Source: Desulfuromonadaceae bacterium
Lineage (GTDB): Bacteria; Desulfobacterota; Desulfuromonadia; Desulfuromonadales; Geopsychrobacteraceae
Reading direction: 5' to 3'
Assembly (NCBI GenBank): GCA_016744555.1
Contig: JADGED010000116.1
Location: 1 to 7,325, forward strand
Length of the DNA: 7,325 nt
How positions within the stretch are numbered: position 1 is the first letter of the stretch; the number at the start of each line of letters is the position of its first letter. Shown here piece by piece: positions 1-5,922 of the stretch. Made by a program: the position numbers and the translations under genes. Below the pieces are notes generated by a model. It did no database searches. It had not been told where the DNA came from and saw only the letters and a program-made list of their open reading frames with translations.

Positions 1-792
1 CATATGGGTAGTCCAGTCTTGTGGCACTCCAGCACCAATCAAGCCATTAAGGGCATTGGTGGCACACCAAACTAAATTTGCACGAGCGTCGTAATCGGTT
101 GGATCGTCAATGGTTTTCTTGCCGATTTCAATCAAAGTTAGTAAAATCCCCTCGGCAGTCCGATCTTGGAACCGCCCCTCTGCCGGAAAAGTGACATACT
201 GCTCCACAGTGTGAATAAAGGTATCGACAATACCGTTACTAATCTGCTTAATCGGTAATGTGTAAGTAAGAACGGGATCAAGAATCGAAAACACCGGAAA
301 CACCAAGGGGCTGGAAAAAACCAGTTTACCATCGGCATAACAAATAACCCCGCCAGAATTCATCTCTGAGCCTGTTGCAGGCAAGGTAACAACGGTACCC
401 ATAGGGACGGCACTTTCCGGAACCGACCCACCACCGATAAGTAGTTCTGCGGCATCACCGGAGTAATTAGCAGCGAGGGCAACAAACTTTGTGCCATCCA
501 TAACCGAACCGCCACCGACGGCTAAAAGAAAATCGATATTATGCTCTTTCACCATGTCGACAGCTTTCATCAACGTGGTAAATTGTGGGTTTGGTTCGAT
601 CCCACCAAACTCAAAAACTTCTCGGTCTGGTAAGCATTTAAGCACCTTCTGCAGGGTGCCATGTTTTTTAACACTGCCACCGCCGTACAATACTAGTACG
701 CGACTTTTTTGGGGAACCAAACCATCAAGCTTAGTTAAGCGCCCTTTACCAAAAACAATCTGCGTCGGATTATGATAATTAAAATTTTTCAT
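1..792 (-). CDS. yqhD: NADPH-dependent aldehyde reductase / iron-containing alcohol dehydrogenase, YqhD type (3' end cut by window edge)
   Basis: The minus strand translates without a stop from ATG at 792-790 to the window edge, giving 264 residues of a family that is about 387 long. It closely resembles E. coli YqhD, a cytosolic NADPH-dependent reductase that converts aldehydes (including peroxidation products and glyoxal-type compounds) to alcohols. The N-terminal Rossmann half carries YGGGSVKK at residues 36-43, where the Gly-Gly-Ser at 38-40 fits NADP(H) preference, then GGIEPNP at 63-69 and AVGGGSVMDGTK at 91-102. LPATGSE lies at 137-143. Metal ligands D190 and H194 (VDTFIHTVEQY) and H263 (TTHM) are visible; the fourth histidine should lie beyond the edge. 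A GGGAG ribosome site sits 8 nt before the start. The gene is divergent from yjdM. The frame is clean, so the gene is probably intact. Family call is secure; physiological substrate is unknown. Confidence 0.95.
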   Translation of the reverse strand, partial: MKNFNYHNPTQIVFGKGRLTKLDGLVPQKSRVLVLYGGGSVKKHGTLQKVLKCLPDREVFEFGGIEPNPQFTTLMKAVDMVKEHNIDFLLAVGGGSVMDGTKFVALAANYSGDAAELLIGGGSVPESAVPMGTVVTLPATGSEMNSGGVICYADGKLVFSSPLVFPVFSILDPVLTYTLPIKQISNGIVDTFIHTVEQYVTFPAEGRFQDRTAEGILLTLIEIGKKTIDDPTDYDARANLVWCATNALNGLIGAGVPQDWTTHM

Positions 793-860
793 TGGATCAC
801 TCTCCCATTATTCTTCGATTTATGGTCACAAACATCTAAATTTTATTCACTTAGCCAATC

Positions 861-888
861 AGTATAAAACATTACCACACTTTTTAAA
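861..888 (-). promoter_or_regulatory. Candidate sigma70-type promoter for yqhD
   Basis: Read on the minus strand, TTTAAA (888-883) and TATACT (866-861) are separated by 16 nt. They match the -35 and -10 consensus at 4/6 and 5/6. Transcription would start near 854 and leave a leader of about 60 nt before the yqhD ATG. This rests on consensus matching only, in AT-rich DNA where chance matches are common. Confidence 0.33.
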
Positions 889-909
889 GGACAAATCTCC
901 CCTTAGCTC

Positions 910-936
910 TTGCCTATTGCACAATTTACCTATAAA
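910..936 (+). promoter_or_regulatory. Weak candidate promoter for yjdM
   Basis: TATAAA at 931-936 is a good -10 element. The best -35 candidate is TTGCCT at 910-915, with a short 15-nt spacer. A second TATAAA at 946-951 has no recognisable -35. One of the two probably serves the yjdM gene that starts at 993. The 793-992 gap between the divergent genes holds nothing else I can recognise. Confidence 0.25.
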
Positions 937-992
937 AAGTGCCCTTATAAACAAGAAGTATCCCCCCAAATAAGATGACAAAGGAAACCAAT

Positions 993-1334
993 ATGAGCGA
1001 TCTACCCAATTGTCCAGAATGCAATTCACAATATACCTATGAAGACCGCGAGTTATATGTTTGCCCTGAGTGTGCCCATGAGTGGAGTGTTGCTGCAGCT
1101 GAAGATAGCGAACAAGCTAAAGTCATCCGCGATGCCAACGGCAATCCACTACAAGATGGAGATACTGTCACCGTCATTAAAAACTTGAAGGTCAAAGGTT
1201 CTTCATCTGATGTTAAAGTCGGCACCAAAGTGAAAAATATTCGACTAGTTGATGGTGACCATAATATCGACTGCAAAATACCGGGTATTGGCTCAATGGG
1301 GCTGAAGTCTGAATTTGTAAAAAAATTGAGCTAA
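993..1334 (+). CDS. yjdM: YjdM/PhnA family zinc-ribbon protein
   Basis: The 113-residue product closely matches E. coli YjdM (formerly PhnA, 111 residues). It has an N-terminal zinc ribbon with two CPEC knuckles, Cys 7/10 and 24/27, followed by a compact beta-rich domain with the near-invariant runs DANGN (47-51), KVKGSSSDVKVGTKVKNIRL (66-85), GDHNIDCKI and KSEFVKK. An ATG at 975 is also in frame, but the start at 993 has AAGGA 7 nt upstream and matches the family N-terminus (M-S-x-L-P-x-C-P), so it was chosen. Despite the old name the family is not phosphonoacetate hydrolase, and its biochemical role is not established. It is divergent from yqhD and followed after 121 bp by an unrelated gene. 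Identity is secure; function remains open. Confidence 0.95.
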   Translation: MSDLPNCPECNSQYTYEDRELYVCPECAHEWSVAAAEDSEQAKVIRDANGNPLQDGDTVTVIKNLKVKGSSSDVKVGTKVKNIRLVDGDHNIDCKIPGIGSMGLKSEFVKKLS

Positions 1335-1384
1335 GGGAGAGTGAACTCCACCAAAGGATAAATTCGTTGCTCCCCCGGTACGAC

Positions 1385-1402
1385 TTTTGATTTAAATCAA
1401 AA
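1385..1402. promoter_or_regulatory. Perfect 18-bp palindrome matching the FNR/Anr box
   Basis: TTTTGATTTAAATCAAAA is its own reverse complement. It contains TTGAT-N4-ATCAA (1387-1400), the exact consensus half-sites of FNR/Anr oxygen-sensing regulators of the CRP-FNR family. Its centre (1393.5) would lie at -41.5, the class II activation position, for a transcript starting near 1435. TATGTT (1418-1423) is a modest -10 candidate slightly upstream of the ideal position. The gene at 1456 starts 53 bp after the palindrome, and no other gene is nearby. Activation of that gene at low oxygen is inferred. Confidence 0.62.
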
Positions 1403-1455
1403 AGATCGACGGCTAGCTATGTTACGGTCACCAAAACTAATCGGAGGCCTTAATC

Positions 1456-2094
1456 ATGAAAATATTTATCCTGTTTCTCATTTTGCTGGTTCCAAACTAC
1501 GCAACCGCTGAATCGACTATAAATTGCCACTGTTTTCAAGATCGCAGCTTTAACCACCGCGATACTGGCGCAGCTGATCCGTACTTTTTGGCAACGACCC
1601 AAAACTCTTTTTTGGCCCTGATCTATGGGGTAGATAAACGCAATATCGTTAAAGCGAAAATGGCAGGAGAAAATGGCGCCCAACTATGGGTATTATTTGA
1701 CGTTGCAAACCGTAGTGGTAAAGATATCTCTCAAGTGAAGGCAATCCAAGCCAAGAACAAGGTCTGGGCAAAAACTTTCGCACAGCTAAACCTCCCCATC
1801 GACCAACGATACCGGCAGTTAAGTAACGACCCTGAACAACTAGCTGACCACATTGTCGACCTGCAATTAAGAAAATACATGGGCGCTTCTGTCTCAGAAG
1901 TTGCCACTTGGCGTAAACTGGGGATGAATCGCAAAGAGTTGATTTTGGCAACCATGCTAACCGGTAACCCAGCCGATATCTACGCAGCAATTAGCAGCAA
2001 GGGACAAACGTGGGGGCAGTTGTTATTTAACCAAGGGCTACTTGATAGCGATGCCATCAAGCATGAGTTAAAAAAACAAATGTCAAAATCTTAA
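1456..2094 (+). CDS. Exported protein of unknown function with Cys-His-Cys motif
   Basis: The product has 212 residues. A clear signal peptide (MKIFILFLILLVPNYATA, cleavage after about residue 18) implies export to the periplasm. Close to the mature N-terminus is INCHCFQDRSF (22-32), with C24-H25-C26, then ADPYFLATTQNSFLA (40-54). The remainder looks helical and may hold two related segments, 87-113 and 169-195. These align without gaps with G, A, I, K, W and L conserved, so a diverged internal repeat is possible. GGAGG lies 8 nt before the ATG, which fixes the start. An FNR-type palindrome upstream suggests control by oxygen. The stop interlocks with that of convergent ppgK. I have a loose impression of similar proteins in Geobacter-like bacteria but cannot name a family. 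There is only one CxC and no CXXCH, so c-type heme is not supported. Confidence 0.88.
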   Translation: MKIFILFLILLVPNYATAESTINCHCFQDRSFNHRDTGAADPYFLATTQNSFLALIYGVDKRNIVKAKMAGENGAQLWVLFDVANRSGKDISQVKAIQAKNKVWAKTFAQLNLPIDQRYRQLSNDPEQLADHIVDLQLRKYMGASVSEVATWRKLGMNRKELILATMLTGNPADIYAAISSKGQTWGQLLFNQGLLDSDAIKHELKKQMSKS

Positions 2095-2828
2095 TTGCTG
2101 GCACTAACAGCAATAGCGGCACCTACGATTCCAGCTTGGTTATAAAAACGGGCAGGAACCAATTCGGCATGAGTTGATAAATAGGGGAAGAATTTTTCGT
2201 ATTCAGTACTTATCCCGCCGCCAATAATTATCAATTCTGCTGACAGCAATCGCTCAACTTGTGCTAAAAAATCATCAAGGCGCCCTCCCCATTCCTGCCA
2301 CGACAGACTTTCATTATTTTTTACCGCAGCAGAAGCATAGTGTTCTGCCGGGGCACCATCCATTTGCAGATGCCCTAGTTCTAAGTTTGGAACCAACTCC
2401 CCACGACTAAACAGCGCCGATCCAATACCTGTTCCCAACGTTAAAACGAGTACCGTCCCCATTCGGCCAACTCCAGCACCAAACTGCATTTCTGCGATAC
2501 CGGCGGCATCGGCATCATTTACGACCTTACAAGTTGTAGCAATCTCTGCTTGCAACATTTTAGGCAAGTCAACTCCAATCCAACTAGAATCAATATTCGC
2601 AGCAGTTTTCACCTTGCCATTTTCTACTATTGCCGGAAAGCCACAACCAACTGCCCCCTGCCAAGCCAATTGCTTCTTTAACTCTCCAATAGCGCGAACT
2701 ACCATTGTTGGAATGGCAGGTTGTGGTGTTTTGATTTGCATCGGTGCAGAAATCAACAGCCCAGAATCAGCATCGACAACAGCCCCCTTAATAGCACTAC
2801 CTCCAACATCTATCCCTAGAACTTCCAT
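2091..2828 (-). CDS. ppgK: Polyphosphate-dependent glucokinase (ROK family)
   Basis: The 245-residue product resembles mycobacterial polyphosphate glucokinase, a cytosolic enzyme that makes glucose 6-phosphate with polyphosphate (and often ATP) as phosphoryl donor. Visible motifs are the phosphate loop GIDVGGSAIKG (5-15), KTPQPAIP (33-40), KTAANIDSSWIG (74-85) with the TAAN/SWIG signature of PpgK, the catalytic aspartate D105 in NDADAAG (104-110), LTLGTGIGSA (129-138), the ROK E-x-x-H pair E150/H153 in LELGHL, and GGGIS (203-207). It lacks the ROK zinc-binding cysteine cluster, as PpgK proteins do. ATG at 2828 is preceded by GAGG 5 nt away. The gene stands alone on its strand and overlaps the convergent exported-protein gene by 4 bp at the stops. 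Glucokinase class is secure; donor preference is inferred from resemblance. Confidence 0.93.
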   Translation of the reverse strand: MEVLGIDVGGSAIKGAVVDADSGLLISAPMQIKTPQPAIPTMVVRAIGELKKQLAWQGAVGCGFPAIVENGKVKTAANIDSSWIGVDLPKMLQAEIATTCKVVNDADAAGIAEMQFGAGVGRMGTVLVLTLGTGIGSALFSRGELVPNLELGHLQMDGAPAEHYASAAVKNNESLSWQEWGGRLDDFLAQVERLLSAELIIIGGGISTEYEKFFPYLSTHAELVPARFYNQAGIVGAAIAVSASN

Positions 2829-2853
2829 GGCACCTCATTTCTGCTTGCAACAC

Positions 2854-2859
2854 AGTATA
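2854..2859 (-). promoter_or_regulatory. Candidate -10 element for ppgK
   Basis: On the minus strand this reads TATACT (5/6 to TATAAT) in a very AT-rich stretch, 26 nt from the ppgK start. No acceptable -35 was found at the right spacing. The rest of the 2829-3047 gap shows no clear promoter for the plus-strand gene at 3048. Confidence 0.25.
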
Positions 2860-3047
2860 TATTTTATCATTTATTACGATTGTGCTATCTTTTACCAAAG
2901 TTATGAAAATCAAGCACTGCTAAAAACTGGCATCGCCAAACAAACAGTGTTAAGAGTAGTTATCTTTACGACAGATGACGCTACGTCAATGCTAAGCTTG
3001 GTAAAACAATCTAGCGGTCTAGCTTCCAAGAAGAAAAGTATAACAAA

Positions 3048-3527
3048 ATGATTCCGAATGACGAACAAAACAAAAGCACTTTTAACGGTGTAATGCTCGG
3101 GTACACAGTATTACTTCTCCATATTTTACTCATGGTTGGGCTTGGTGCTACAGTAGTTTTGATTAAAGGTATTTACGATTTCCGCTGGTTAATTTTCATC
3201 GCTGGTATCATTCTAATTGGCGCATCTGCCTACTATTTTTACAACAAATTTCAGCAACATAAACAAAAGATAGTCGATCTAATGTCCGATCCGGCCTTTA
3301 AAGATAGATCATTAGAAATCAGCCTGATGGGCGGAATGGCTTCAATAAAACTTGGCAACCAGAACGAGAACATGCAATTGACTCACTCTGAAATAGAGTC
3401 TGAGGTCAAACTTATTGCCGCACCAAAATCTGAACAAATTGAGGAGCTATCCAAGCTCAATAGGATGCTGGAAGATGGGTTAATCACCCGGGAAGAGTTT
3501 CTTCAATTAAAGCATGAGATTATTTAG
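3048..3527 (+). CDS. Two-helix inner-membrane protein with C-terminal SHOCT domain
   Basis: The product has 159 residues. A short hydrophilic N-terminus is followed by two hydrophobic helices at about 17-40 and 46-65. Next come a basic stretch (KFQQHKQK), a soluble linker, and a C-terminal motif (129-158) with core LSKLNRMLEDGLITREEF. That motif fits SHOCT, a short oligomerisation-type domain at protein ends (L-x-x-L-x-x-x-G-x-I-T-x-x-E-F). The two helices probably form a hairpin with both tails in the cytoplasm. The ribosome site is poor (AAGAAG about 11-14 nt before the ATG). The next in-frame Met (16) is at the edge of the first helix, so the start could be shorter. The gene lies 49 bp before the methyltransferase and may share its transcript. 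Function is unknown. Confidence 0.83.
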   Translation: MIPNDEQNKSTFNGVMLGYTVLLLHILLMVGLGATVVLIKGIYDFRWLIFIAGIILIGASAYYFYNKFQQHKQKIVDLMSDPAFKDRSLEISLMGGMASIKLGNQNENMQLTHSEIESEVKLIAAPKSEQIEELSKLNRMLEDGLITREEFLQLKHEII

Positions 3528-3576
3528 CACAACTAACTCACATTAAAACTACTACCGCAACGGATCCCTAATCAAC

Positions 3577-4293
3577 ATGGCCCTACCCTGGAAAGTACTC
3601 GACCAATTCACAACCGACGACAATGAGATAATGGAACTCCGCCAACGTGGTAAAGATGACTTCCTTATCACCATTGGCTCACAAATTTTAATGAATAGTA
3701 AAGCGCAGCGGTCAGAAATGGCCCTGGGTAAAGTTGGTTGTCAGGGGCTAAAATCTCACCCTTGCCCAAAAGTAATGGTCGGTGGGCTAGGAATGGGGAT
3801 AACTCTGCGAGCTGTGCTTGATGCCTTGCCGGAAACAGCTGAAGTGCTTACTGCAGAATTAAACCCTAAGGTTTATGACTGGTGCTGTGACCAACTGAGT
3901 GAACTAACGGCTGGAGCTGCTACCGACAATCGAGTTACGGTCGAGATTGCAGATGTTGCCGAGACGATCAAGCAGGCACAATCCAGCAGTTTTGACTCCA
4001 TTATTCTCGACCTTTACCGTGGCCCACATCCACAAACAGATGCCCTCAATGACCCACTATACGGCAGTCGTGCCATTGAGTTTGCCCATAAAGCATTAAA
4101 AACCGGTGGAACCTTTGCCGTTTGGGGAGAAAACCCCGACTCTGCCTTTGAAAACCGCCTTACTGCTTGCGGCTTTAATGTACGCTGCGAAAGACCGGGA
4201 AAAGGTGGCTACCGGCATGCGGTGTGGGTGGCTACTAAAAAATCAATCAAACATAAAACCAATTACAAACAAAAACAACGAAAAGGGAAATGA
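3577..4293 (+). CDS. Spermidine-synthase-like SAM-dependent methyltransferase-fold protein
   Basis: The 238-residue product has a class I Rossmann fold. Motif I is MVGGLGMG (67-74); the acidic residue after strand 2 is E94 in TAELNP; D126 is in EIADV; and FDSIILD (139-145) ends strand 4. The N-terminal PWKVLD and the run MNSKAQRSEMAL match a bacterial family usually named spermidine synthase-like. The catalytic features of true SpeE (GGGDGG loop and DSTDP-type motif after strand 4) are absent, with LYRGPHP instead, so putrescine aminopropylation is doubtful. Substrate is unknown. Family members usually end near HAVWVA (214-219); here a tail of about 18 residues with 8 lysines follows. The start fits the family N-terminus, although the ribosome site (CGGA, 12 nt away) is poor. 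The stop overlaps the start of the S4 gene (TGATG), suggesting translational coupling. Confidence 0.85.
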   Translation: MALPWKVLDQFTTDDNEIMELRQRGKDDFLITIGSQILMNSKAQRSEMALGKVGCQGLKSHPCPKVMVGGLGMGITLRAVLDALPETAEVLTAELNPKVYDWCCDQLSELTAGAATDNRVTVEIADVAETIKQAQSSSFDSIILDLYRGPHPQTDALNDPLYGSRAIEFAHKALKTGGTFAVWGENPDSAFENRLTACGFNVRCERPGKGGYRHAVWVATKKSIKHKTNYKQKQRKGK

Positions 4294-4502
4294 TGACAGA
4301 ATTCAACTTAGAAGGTAACGACTATATTGAGCTTAATAACTTGTTAAAGCTTACCGGTATGTGCCCTAGCGGCGGAACGGCAAAATTGGCAATTGCAGCT
4401 GGAGATGTTACCGTTGATGGTCTAACTGAATTACGTAAACGTTGCAAGATCCGCTCAGGACAAATAGTCGAATTTAACAAGCAAAAAATTTCGATTCACT
4501 GA
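4293..4502 (+). CDS. ybcJ: YbcJ-like S4-domain RNA-binding protein
   Basis: This small protein (69 residues) is essentially one S4 RNA-binding domain and resembles E. coli YbcJ (70 residues). Conserved points are I12-E-L at the N-terminus, LLKLTGMCPSGGTAKLAIA (17-35, with E. coli KIAIA), GDVTVDG (37-43), ELRKRCKIRSGQIVEF (46-61). An ATG three bases earlier (4290) is also in frame. The second ATG (4293) aligns without gap to YbcJ and lies 5 nt from AAGGG, while the first leaves almost no spacing, so the second was chosen. It overlaps the methyltransferase stop by one base (TGATG), so translation is probably coupled. S4 domains of this kind bind structured RNA; the natural target is not known. 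It converges on the Gre-like gene with only 32 bp between. Confidence 0.9.
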   Translation: MTEFNLEGNDYIELNNLLKLTGMCPSGGTAKLAIAAGDVTVDGLTELRKRCKIRSGQIVEFNKQKISIH

Positions 4503-4534
4503 ACATTACGGAACAAAATTAATTTAAAGCAATC

Positions 4535-5014
4535 TCATTTAACGGCAATAACTTCGTACTCCCGCCGCAACTTGCCATTCAATAAAACATCGTCCCCGCA
4601 GCGCTTCCCTAGCAACTCTCTACCCAGTGGTGATGTGGGGGTAATAATCGTTACCTCATCCTCACCTACCTCCAAACTAATGCCACCAGCTGCAGGTCCC
4701 AAGAATACCCAACTTAATTGACCTGCATCATCTTCTAACTGAACGAGGGCGGTTAAGTAAATTGGTGCGTCATCAGCAAAATACTTAATTGGTAAACACC
4801 TAAAATCGTGTAATGCCTTTTTTATTTCTTGCGCCCGATCCGCTTGTCCTTGAGCGAGATAAGACGCTTCAAGACCTAAAGTTGCATATTTATTATCGGG
4901 GATATTCTCTGCGTGGGTAGCTGAAGCATGGGAATTTTTTGCCGCCTGCAAGAGTAAGGAATAATCGGTCTCTAAGCGATCAACAATCTGCTTTCTAAAA
5001 TTTTCTTTGTTCAT
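4535..5014 (-). CDS. GreA/GreB-family transcription elongation factor-like protein
   Basis: The 159-residue product has the Gre layout: an N-terminal helical hairpin (about 1-72) and a C-terminal FKBP-like domain. The C-terminal hallmark is TPTSPLGRELLGKRCGDDV (125-143), equivalent to the DSPLGRALLGKxxGDEV of GreA. The hairpin holds HAENIPDNKYATLGLEASYLA (34-54), with acidic residues E36 and D40 near the probable tip, where Gre factors chelate the metal for RNA cleavage by backtracked RNA polymerase. The sequence there differs from canonical GreA. It is therefore better called a Gre-like paralogue, able in principle to enter the polymerase secondary channel; whether it stimulates cleavage is unknown. 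AGGA lies 7 nt before the ATG. The gene is divergent from the YgiM-like gene and convergent with ybcJ. Family call is firm. Confidence 0.87.
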   Translation of the reverse strand: MNKENFRKQIVDRLETDYSLLLQAAKNSHASATHAENIPDNKYATLGLEASYLAQGQADRAQEIKKALHDFRCLPIKYFADDAPIYLTALVQLEDDAGQLSWVFLGPAAGGISLEVGEDEVTIITPTSPLGRELLGKRCGDDVLLNGKLRREYEVIAVK

Positions 5015-5026
5015 AACCGGTTCCTA

Positions 5027-5041
5027 ATCACAAAAAGTGAT
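5027..5041. repeat. Short inverted repeat ATCAC-N5-GTGAT upstream of the Gre-like gene
   Basis: Five-base arms separated by five A residues lie 13-27 bp upstream of the Gre-like gene start, next to its ribosome site. In RNA from that gene they could form a small hairpin with a U5 loop; in DNA they could be an operator half-site pair. The arm order is opposite to a CRP site (TGTGA-N6-TCACA). Confidence 0.3.
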
Positions 5042-5093
5042 GTAAATAGCATATTTTATCCATAATTACTGTTCTTTGGATATGAATTATCTC

Positions 5094-5122
5094 TTGAATT
5101 TGCTATCTTATCTCTGTATTTT
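5094..5122 (+). promoter_or_regulatory. Candidate sigma70-type promoter for the YgiM-like gene
   Basis: TTGAAT (5094-5099) and TATTTT (5117-5122) are separated by exactly 17 nt and each match consensus at 4/6. Transcription would begin near 5129, giving a leader of about 37 nt before the ATG at 5166. This position also argues against an upstream TTG start at 5076. Confidence 0.4.
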
Positions 5123-5165
5123 AGCGTTAGGTTGCTTTCCCCTTGAATTAAAAAGGAAGCTCAAG

Positions 5166-5837
5166 ATGAAAATATCCTTACATGCAATTATGATTACCAT
5201 TCTGCTTGTTGCATTTGCTTTTTCCGCTCATGCGGAAACGCGCTACGTATCTGACAAGCTGATAGTCACCGTACGCAGCGGCAAAGGCAATCAATTTAAA
5301 GTTCTGGAAACCATACAGACGGCCACTCCAGTAACAGTAGTAGAAAAAGACAAGGAATACTTAAAGGTCTTAACACCTAAGGGCACCGAAGGTTACGTTA
5401 AACGACAATACATCACAAAAAGCATTCCCAAAACAACACAAATTAAGCAGCTCAACATAAAGCTAAACCAACTTGAACAAAAACTAAGTGTGCGGCAAAA
5501 CAACCTAAACAGTACCCAAACAGATATTAACAGTTACAAAGAGCAGATAGAAACACTCTCCGTACAACTAAAGAAAACCCAGCAAGAGCTAAAAAAGAGC
5601 ACCAATGACCATAATGAGCTATTAAGTAAAGCAGATAATGTAGTCAATATTAGCAATGAAAACCAACAACTCATTGAAGAAAACAATTTAATCAATGGTG
5701 AAATAATGATGCTTCGCGAAGAGAACCAAAAGTTTCACCGAACAAACATGATTCAATGGTTTCTTGCTGGCGGAGGAGTTTTCTTTGGCGGGTGGTTAAT
5801 CGGTAAAATTTCTCGAAAAAAACAACGCCGGTTTTAA
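5166..5837 (+). CDS. YgiM-like envelope protein: SH3 domain, coiled coil, C-terminal membrane anchor (TIGR04211 type)
   Basis: The 223-residue product has a signal peptide (1-23, cleavage after FSAHA). A bacterial SH3 domain follows at about 24-86, starting ETRYVSDKLIVTVRSGKGNQ, close to E. coli YgiM's ETRYVSDELNTWVRSGPGD. A long charged coiled coil spans about 90-192. A C-terminal transmembrane helix at about 196-214 (MIQWFLAGGGVFFGGWLIG) ends in a basic tail (KISRKKQRRF). The protein should be anchored in the inner membrane with SH3 and coiled coil in the periplasm, where SH3 domains of this type often contact peptidoglycan. The frame stays open back to a TTG at 5076, but ATG 5166 has AAGGA 8 nt upstream and begins the signal peptide, so it was chosen. 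The exact role of the family is not established. Confidence 0.9.
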   Translation: MKISLHAIMITILLVAFAFSAHAETRYVSDKLIVTVRSGKGNQFKVLETIQTATPVTVVEKDKEYLKVLTPKGTEGYVKRQYITKSIPKTTQIKQLNIKLNQLEQKLSVRQNNLNSTQTDINSYKEQIETLSVQLKKTQQELKKSTNDHNELLSKADNVVNISNENQQLIEENNLINGEIMMLREENQKFHRTNMIQWFLAGGGVFFGGWLIGKISRKKQRRF

Positions 5838-5857
5838 ACTCCACAACTCGAAGTACA

Positions 5858-5887
5858 CTCAGATCAACAACTGAGCTAAAAACTCAG
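5858..5887 (+). repeat. Three alternating complementary arms (CTCAG / CTGAG / CTCAG)
   Basis: CTCAG (5858-5862), CTGAG (5871-5875) and CTCAG (5883-5887) lie between the YgiM-like gene and the HDOD gene. The middle arm can pair with either outer arm, giving two mutually exclusive 5-bp stems with loops of 8 and 7 nt. No T-tract follows, so this is not a standard terminator. Confidence 0.3.
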
Positions 5888-5922
5888 GACAATAAATTCT
5901 ATAGGATGCAGACTGTAACCAT

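Noticed and set aside
491..775. Plus-strand open frame of 94 codons
   Set aside because: It is antisense to yqhD, whose minus-strand translation matches the family throughout.
975..992. Upstream ATG for yjdM
   Set aside because: It would place the AAGGA site inside the coding region and add six residues not found in the family.
1037..1276. Minus-strand open frame of 79 codons
   Set aside because: It lies wholly antisense to yjdM, which is a clear family match.
1335..1375. Possible terminator after yjdM (GGAG/CTCC stem)
   Set aside because: The stem is only 4 bp and no T-tract follows.
1522..1542. c-type heme site in the exported protein
   Set aside because: The motif is C-H-C, not C-x-x-C-H, so covalent heme attachment is not supported.
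2614..3051. Plus-strand open frame of 145 codons crossing the ppgK start and the following gap
   Set aside because: Its first half is antisense to ppgK and its product resembles nothing; there is no good ribosome site.
3577..4293. True spermidine synthase (speE)
   Set aside because: The SpeE catalytic loop motifs are missing; only the Rossmann fold and SAM-site features are shared.
4503..4534. Possible bidirectional terminator between ybcJ and the Gre-like gene
   Set aside because: There is no GC-rich stem, only AT-rich sequence with a short AAATTAATTT palindrome.
5076..5165. TTG start 30 codons upstream for the YgiM-like protein
   Set aside because: It would bury the signal peptide inside the protein. 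ATG 5166 has a well-spaced AAGGA and a proper signal peptide, and a plausible promoter lies between the two starts.
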